Translations under genes and position numbers: made by a program
Assembly: GCA_003221635.1 (NCBI GenBank)
Contig: QHSR01000035.1
Location: 6,748-50,445, forward strand
Origin: Candidatus Rokuibacteriota bacterium
GTDB taxonomy: Bacteria; Methylomirabilota; Methylomirabilia; Rokubacteriales; CSP1-6
Direction of reading: 5' to 3'
Length of the DNA: 43,698 bases
In this document: one piece after another, positions 39,410 through 43,698 of the stretch
How the letters are laid out: every line of letters starts with the position of its first letter
Position numbering within the stretch: the first letter of the stretch is position 1
Notes under the pieces: model-generated
What the model saw: only the letters and a program-made list of their open reading frames with translations
Told to the model about the DNA's origin: nothing
Databases searched by the model: none

Positions 39410-40522
39410 ATGAAACGATTCGGGATCGTGGCGCTGGCGATCCTGCTCGCCGCCGGCGCGTCCGGCCCGGCCCTCGGGCAGGCGCCGCTCGAGAGCGAGC
39501 TGGCGCTGATCACGCCCGTGTCGAAATTCATCCACGACTCGGCGCTCAAGGCGTTCGCCGACTACGCGAAGGAGAAGTGGAACGTCACGGTGAAGGTGAG
39601 CGCGATCCCGGCGGGAACGCCGGTCGCCTACGGACGCATCGTCGAGTGGAAGGGCAAGCCGGAGGTCGACATCTTCTGGGGCGGCGAGTCGGCACTCTTC
39701 GAGAAGCTCGCGGAGCAGAAGCTCCTGCAGAAGGTCGAGATCTCCCGCGCGGCGTGGGAGGCGATCCCCGCGTCGATCGGCAAGCCCCGGCCCATTCCCC
39801 TCAAGGACAAGGACGGCTTCTGGGTCGGCACCGCGCTCGAGCCGTACGGGCTCGTCTACCATCCCAAGAAGATCCAGCGTCTCGGCATTCCCGAGCCCAA
39901 GGAATGGGACGACCTGCTGAACCCGAAGCTCAAGGGCGAGGTCGCCCAGTGCGCTCCGACGCGCTCGTCGTCGTCGAACGCGACCTACGAGGTGATCCTG
40001 TCGATGTACGGGGAAGACAAGGGCTGGGAGTGGCTCCGGAAGCTCGCCGCGAACACCGGACACTTCACGGCGCGCAGCCGCGACGTACCGACCGTCGTCG
40101 CCAAGGGTGAGTACAGCGCCGGCTTCGCCGTCCCATCGTACATGGCGTTCGAGGAGAAGCTCGCGGGCTTCGAGCTCAAGTTCGTGGCGCCGAAGAACGC
40201 GTTCGTCACGCCCGAGCCGATGGCGATCCTGGCGGGCGCCCGCAACCCGAAGGCGGCGCGCGCCTTCATCGAGTTCCTCCTGAGCGAGCGCGGGCAGAAG
40301 GTCTTCATGGAGCGCGGGCTCTTCCCGATCACCCCGATGTACAAGGTGCAGGGTCCGCCGGGCTCGCCCGCCGAGCTGGCCGTGGAGTTCACCGGCGGCG
40401 TGCGGTCGTACTTCGAGCGCGAGGTCTCGAACGTCTACGATGAAGACGTCGCGCAGAAGCGATCGGACTCGGTCAAGCAGAAGTTCCGCTCGGACATCGA
40501 ATCGACCTGGAAGAAACCGTAG
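39410..40522 (+). CDS. ABC transporter periplasmic substrate-binding protein (family 1, FbpA-like)
   Basis: 370-residue exported binding protein. Signal peptide FGIVALAILLAAGASGPALG, cut before QAPLES. The mature part has PVSKFIHDSALKAFADYAKE, EVDIFWGGESALFEKLAEQK, GTALEPYGLVYHPKKIQRLG, PKEWDDLLNPKLKGEVAQCA and GARNPKAARAFIEFLLSERG, the layout of iron(III)/thiamine/2-aminoethylphosphonate-type binding proteins. The Tyr pair of ferric binding proteins is not obvious, so iron is uncertain. Next to glp genes, a phosphonate, phosphodiester or polyol-phosphate ligand is possible; this is inference. GAGGAG 7 bases before the ATG. Confidence 0.9.
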   Translation: MKRFGIVALAILLAAGASGPALGQAPLESELALITPVSKFIHDSALKAFADYAKEKWNVTVKVSAIPAGTPVAYGRIVEWKGKPEVDIFWGGESALFEKLAEQKLLQKVEISRAAWEAIPASIGKPRPIPLKDKDGFWVGTALEPYGLVYHPKKIQRLGIPEPKEWDDLLNPKLKGEVAQCAPTRSSSSNATYEVILSMYGEDKGWEWLRKLAANTGHFTARSRDVPTVVAKGEYSAGFAVPSYMAFEEKLAGFELKFVAPKNAFVTPEPMAILAGARNPKAARAFIEFLLSERGQKVFMERGLFPITPMYKVQGPPGSPAELAVEFTGGVRSYFEREVSNVYDEDVAQKRSDSVKQKFRSDIESTWKKP

Positions 40523-40543
40523 CGTCCGAGGCGAGCGGCCGAG

Positions 40544-41605
40544 GTGAAGATCAGGCTGCGCCAGGTCCTCAAGCAGTTCGGGGGCGTGACCGCGGTCGAC
40601 GGCGTGAGCCTCGAGATCGGCGACGGCGAGCTGTTCACGCTGCTCGGGCCCTCGGGCTGCGGCAAGACGACGCTCCTCCGGCTGATCGCCGGCTTTTACA
40701 CGCCGGACGACGGCGAGATCTGGTTCGGGGACCGGCGCGTCGACGGTCTCAGGCCATACGCCCGCAACATCGGCATGGTCTTCCAGAACTACGCGCTCTG
40801 GCCACACATGACGGTGAGGGCGAACATCGCCTACGGACTCAAGCTGCGGAAGCTCGACGGCGCCACGATCGCCGAGCGCGTCGCGGCCGGCCTCCGCAAG
40901 GTCAACCTGGCGGGCCTCGAGCTCCGCTACCCCGGGCAGCTCTCCGGCGGCCAGCAGCAGCGCGTCGCGCTCGCCCGCGCCCTCGTGCTGAACCCGGACA
41001 TCCTGCTCCTCGACGAGCCGCTGTCGAACCTCGACGCGAAGATCCGGGTCCAGGTGCGCGCCGAGATCCGCAAGCTGCAGAAGGACCTGGGGATCACGAC
41101 CGTGTACGTCACACACGATCAGGAGGAAGCGCTCTCGCTCTCCGACCGCGTCGCCGTCATGCGCGATGGCCGGATCCTCCAGGTAGCGCCCCCCAAGGAG
41201 CTCTACGAGCGACCCACCGGCCGGTTCGTCGCCGACTTCGTCGGCACCAACAACTTTCTCTCGGGTACCTGCCGCGAGGTCGCGGCCGGGCGCGTGGCCG
41301 CCGAGACGACGATCGGCACCGTGCGGGGCTCGCCGGCGCCAGGAGTCGGCCCCGGTGACCGCTGCGTGCTGGCGGTGCGGCCCGAGAACATCGCGCTCGG
41401 AGCCGGCCACGAGAACACGTTCGAGGGGCGCATCGTGCTGGCCGCGTATCTCGGAAGCACGCTGCGCTACGATGTCGAGGTGCGGGACGGCGTGGTGCTC
41501 AAGGTGGACGTGGGCGACCCGTGGCACCATGAGGTGCTGCCCGCGGGTGCGGCGGTGCGCGTGACGTTCCCCGCATCGGCGGCGCTGACGCTGCCCGACG
41601 AATGA
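40544..41605 (+). CDS. ABC transporter ATP-binding protein (FbpC/PotA type)
   Basis: 353 residues. Walker A LLGPSGCGKTTLLRLIAGFY, Q-loop NIGMVFQNYALWPHMTV, signature YPGQLSGGQQQRVALARAL, Walker B DILLLDEPLSNLDAK, H-loop TVYVTHDQEEALSLSDRVAV, then a C-terminal TOBE-type regulatory domain (CVLAVRPENIALGAG; LGSTLRYDVEVRDGVVLKVD). GTG 40544, 21 bases after the binding protein; the stop overlaps the permease ATG (ATGA). It powers the importer formed by the flanking genes. Confidence 0.95.
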   Translation: MKIRLRQVLKQFGGVTAVDGVSLEIGDGELFTLLGPSGCGKTTLLRLIAGFYTPDDGEIWFGDRRVDGLRPYARNIGMVFQNYALWPHMTVRANIAYGLKLRKLDGATIAERVAAGLRKVNLAGLELRYPGQLSGGQQQRVALARALVLNPDILLLDEPLSNLDAKIRVQVRAEIRKLQKDLGITTVYVTHDQEEALSLSDRVAVMRDGRILQVAPPKELYERPTGRFVADFVGTNNFLSGTCREVAAGRVAAETTIGTVRGSPAPGVGPGDRCVLAVRPENIALGAGHENTFEGRIVLAAYLGSTLRYDVEVRDGVVLKVDVGDPWHHEVLPAGAAVRVTFPASAALTLPDE

Positions 41606-43308
41606 GCGACGGGGCCGCGGTCTCCGTTCGGAGTCCCGCGCGCCCGGGGCGCCTGCTGCCGGCGCTCGGCGTCGGCGGCATCTGGCTCTTCCTGCTGATC
41701 TTCCTCGTCTATCCCCTGATGCGGATCCTCTACGACGCGTTCAGCGACGAGGCCGGGCGCCTGACCCTGGCGAACTTCGTCGAGTTCGCCCGCGACCGTT
41801 ACTACATCCGCGCGCTCGGGAACTCGCTGCTGCTGGGCCTGGGCACGGTGGCGGCGACTTCGGTGCTGGGGTTCGCGGTGGCGTTTCTCCTGGTGCGCTA
41901 CGATTTCGCGGGCCGCAACCTGTTCAGCTATCTGACCTTGATCCCGATCATCTCGCCGCCCCTGGTCGGCGTGCTCGGGTTCACCTTCATCATGGGCCGC
42001 GCCGGCACCGTGAACGTGCTCCTCGAGGACTGGTTCGGGCTCGCCAGGCCCGTGAACTTCGTGTACGGGCTGCACGGCGTGCTGCTCGTGGAGACGCTCC
42101 ACCTCTTCCCGATGATCACGCTGAACGTCGTCGACGCCCTCGCCAAGATCGACCCCGCGCTCGAGGAGGCGGCCGAGAGCGTCGGTGCCCGCGGCTGGAA
42201 AAAGCTCGTCACGATCACGCTGCCCCTCACGACACCGGGCTACGTGGCCGGCGCGCTCCTGGTCTTCATCTGGACCTTCTCGGATTTCGCCACGCCGCTG
42301 GTGCTCGGCGTCCATGATCTTCTCGCCTCGCAGGCGTACCTGAACATCGTCCAGTTCGTCGACCGGCGCCTGTTCCGGATGGGGATCGTGATCTCGGCGC
42401 TCATGGTGGTCCTCGCGGTCGTGTTCCTGGTGGCGGCGCGCCGCTACGTCGCGATCAAGGACTATTCGTCGCTCTCCTACTCGAAGGTGGCGCGCCGGCG
42501 CCTCTCACCGCTCGGGCAGACTGGCGCCATCACGTTCCTCTCGGCGCTGATGCTCCTGTCCTTCATCCCCTACCTCGGCGTGTTCTTCGCGTCGGTAGGC
42601 AAGGGATGGTCGCTGACGCCGTTTCCGGTCCGCTACACGCTCGCCTACTTCGAGCGGGTCATCGTCGAGACGCCGAAGTACATCGTCAACAGCTTCCTCT
42701 ACTCGGCGCTCGCGGTCGTGCTGTGTATCGCGATCGGCGTGCCGATCGCCTGGATCCTGGCGCGCACGCGTCTGCCCGGACGCGACACGCTCGACGGGTT
42801 GAACACGCTGATTCTGGCGATCCCGGGCACCGCGATCGGCATCGCCTACATCCGCGCGTTCCACTTCGACCTGCCCGGCTTCGACCGAGGCCTCACGAGC
42901 TTCTGGATCATCCTGCCGCTCGTCCTGGCGATCCGGCGGCTGCCGTACACGGTGCGCGGCTCCTACGCCTCGCTCCTGCTGGTCCACCGATCCATGGAGG
43001 AAGCGGCCGCCAGCGTGGGCGCTCGAGGACTGCGCTCGTTCACCGACGTGACCTTGCCGCTGATCTGGCGCGGCGTCCTGGTGGGCGCGCTCTTCTCGTT
43101 CATGACGTCGCTCCAGGAGGCCTCCGCGGTCCTCTTCCTGTCGCTCGGAGGCTGGGAGACGATCACGGTCGGCATCTTCTCCTTCTACATCGCCGGCAGC
43201 GCCAACGAGGCCGCCGCGCTCGGCGTCATTCTGATCGTCGTCGCGGCGATCAGCGTGGCCGTGATCAACCGCGTCGCGGGCGCGCGCATGGGTGGGATGT
43301 TCGGGTGA
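41602..43308 (+). CDS. ABC transporter permease, fused two-domain (FbpB/PhnV-like)
   Basis: 568 residues, about 12 helices, carrying two MetI-like permease domains in one chain, so a single gene replaces the usual pair. Two EAA loops that contact the ATPase are clear: LEEAAESVGARGWKKLVTIT in the first half and MEEAAASVGARGLRSFTDVT in the second. The N-terminal helix starts LPALGVGGIWLFLLIFLVYP, and the end is VAVINRVAGARMGGMFG. This fused form is typical of ferric iron (FbpB/SfuB) and 2-aminoethylphosphonate systems. ATG overlaps the ATPase stop. Confidence 0.95.
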   Translation: MSDGAAVSVRSPARPGRLLPALGVGGIWLFLLIFLVYPLMRILYDAFSDEAGRLTLANFVEFARDRYYIRALGNSLLLGLGTVAATSVLGFAVAFLLVRYDFAGRNLFSYLTLIPIISPPLVGVLGFTFIMGRAGTVNVLLEDWFGLARPVNFVYGLHGVLLVETLHLFPMITLNVVDALAKIDPALEEAAESVGARGWKKLVTITLPLTTPGYVAGALLVFIWTFSDFATPLVLGVHDLLASQAYLNIVQFVDRRLFRMGIVISALMVVLAVVFLVAARRYVAIKDYSSLSYSKVARRRLSPLGQTGAITFLSALMLLSFIPYLGVFFASVGKGWSLTPFPVRYTLAYFERVIVETPKYIVNSFLYSALAVVLCIAIGVPIAWILARTRLPGRDTLDGLNTLILAIPGTAIGIAYIRAFHFDLPGFDRGLTSFWIILPLVLAIRRLPYTVRGSYASLLLVHRSMEEAAASVGARGLRSFTDVTLPLIWRGVLVGALFSFMTSLQEASAVLFLSLGGWETITVGIFSFYIAGSANEAAALGVILIVVAAISVAVINRVAGARMGGMFG

Positions 43309-43373
43309 GGTTGTGCCGAACCGACTGGATGGCGTCCGTCTTCATCTTAGCGAAATCAGCCACTTCCGATCGC

Positions 43374-43402
43374 TTGTTCGCTCGGGATCATTGTGCTAGT
43401 GT
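43374..43402 (+). promoter_or_regulatory. Sigma-70-like promoter of the ATP synthase locus
   Basis: TTGTTC (43374-43379), 17 bases, TAGTGT (43397-43402), then 10 bases to the ATG at 43413. The 104-base gap after the permease holds little else. The leader would be only a few bases long, so this is another near-leaderless start. Confidence 0.53.
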
Positions 43403-43412
43403 CCTTCTTCAC

Positions 43413-43649
43413 ATGGCGCCGTCCGGGGATCAGGGAACCTGGAAAGCGCTCGGGGAACTCTCCTCGATCGGGCTCGTGCTGGTGGTGGCGACGGTTATCG
43501 GGCTCGTCGGGGGCTACTACGCGGATCGCTTGCTGGGAACTTCGCCCTGGCTCTTGCTGATCGGGCTGGGACTCGGGATCGCGGCGGGATTCGTCAACCT
43601 CTTTCGATCGGTTAACCGCGCCGACCGGGAGCTCGATGACACCAAGTGA
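43413..43649 (+). CDS. AtpZ/AtpI-like ATP synthase accessory membrane protein
   Basis: 78-residue protein with two helices: WKALGELSSIGLVLVVATVI leading to GLVGGYYADRLLGTSPWLLL and IGLGLGIAAGFVNLFRSV, then a charged tail NRADRELDDTK. The GGYxxDxxLGTSPWxxxxGxxxGxxxGFxNxxR pattern is that of AtpZ ('F0F1-ATPase subunit, putative Mg2+/Ca2+ transporter'), normally the first gene of atp operons. ATG 43413 chosen; a longer frame upstream overlaps the permease. The next open frame (43636) overlaps its end, consistent with an atp operon continuing past the window. Confidence 0.77.
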   Translation: MAPSGDQGTWKALGELSSIGLVLVVATVIGLVGGYYADRLLGTSPWLLLIGLGLGIAAGFVNLFRSVNRADRELDDTK

Positions 43650-43698
43650 GCTGACGACGAGGGTGACGCTCGACACGTGCGCTGCCGTGGCGGCGCTC
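43636..43698 (+). CDS. Start of a further gene, cut by the window edge
   Basis: ATG 43636 opens a frame with no stop up to the end of the window (21 codons, MTPSELTTRVTLDTCAAVAA). It overlaps the AtpZ-like gene by 14 bases, with GGGAGC upstream. Position suggests ATP synthase subunit I (AtpI) or another atp gene, but too little is visible to name it. Confidence 0.4.
   Translation, partial: MTPSELTTRVTLDTCAAVAAL

Noticed and set aside
1-43698. tRNA or rRNA genes
   Set aside because: Read for cloverleaf ends and T-loop consensus in the intergenic gaps; none seen. A tRNAscan run would settle it.

Overview
The window is a 43.7-kb piece of a very GC-rich bacterial chromosome with densely packed genes, many GTG starts and many ATGA/GTGA overlaps. 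The gene set is heme synthesis with HemY, acyl-CoA and CoA-transferase catabolism, a type III PKS locus, NuoLMN, ABC uptake, an MlaC-like protein and a YMGG-type glycine-zipper protein. It suggests a free-living aerobic soil or subsurface Gram-negative of the Candidatus Rokubacteria/Methylomirabilota kind. That placement is inferred from style and content; no rRNA gene is present to prove it.

Layout. 1-6.0 kb: end of hemH, hemY, a convergent type III CoA-transferase, an APC permease with a putative CTG start, and corA. 6.0-13.9 kb: a dispersed peptidoglycan (MurNAc) recycling set, with a BadF-type sugar kinase, NagZ, NamZ (DUF1343) and MurQ. Between them lie mlaC, a DUF429 gene and two genes for exported small proteins behind a sigma-54-type promoter. 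13.9-17.5 kb: a gene-poor, decayed stretch with relics of a serine recombinase, a surface-protein repeat and an IlvD/Edd dehydratase. Inside it sits a clear GEMM-I (cyclic-di-GMP) riboswitch in front of a secreted jelly-roll-like protein. 17.5-21.4 kb: an SDR / acyl-CoA dehydrogenase / crotonase operon, a PaaI-type thioesterase and a gamma-carbonic-anhydrase-like protein with a damaged C-terminus. 21.5-24.5 kb: type III PKS, methyltransferase and FAD oxidoreductase, a compact natural-product locus. 24.6-27.0 kb: an RraA-like protein, an M23 peptidase and YnfA. 27.1-32.1 kb: nuoL-nuoM-nuoN without nuoA-K, with a 54-bp triple repeat between nuoL and nuoM and a broken nuoN start. 32.1-34.3 kb: a HAD phosphatase, a 183-bp MITE-like element and an M20 amidohydrolase. 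34.4-43.3 kb: a glycerophosphodiester/glycerol-3-phosphate locus (glpD, a ugpE relic, two GDPD genes, glpK) running into an Fbp/Pot-type ABC importer. 43.4 kb to the end: start of an ATP synthase locus.

How the genes work together. NagZ and NamZ would release GlcNAc and MurNAc from wall fragments, the kinase would phosphorylate the amino sugar, and MurQ would remove the lactyl ether. Neither glycosidase has a signal peptide, so recycling looks cytoplasmic. In the glycerol locus the GDPDs release glycerol-3-phosphate, GlpK makes it from glycerol, and GlpD feeds it to the quinone pool.

Cross-cutting signals. Several SD-less genes have a TANNAT-like -10 box about 6-7 bases before a GTG start, which suggests leaderless mRNAs. 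TGGCA-N8-TGC sigma-54-like boxes precede three genes for exported proteins. Several conserved genes carry short internal deletions or frameshifts, which are either real decay or assembly faults.
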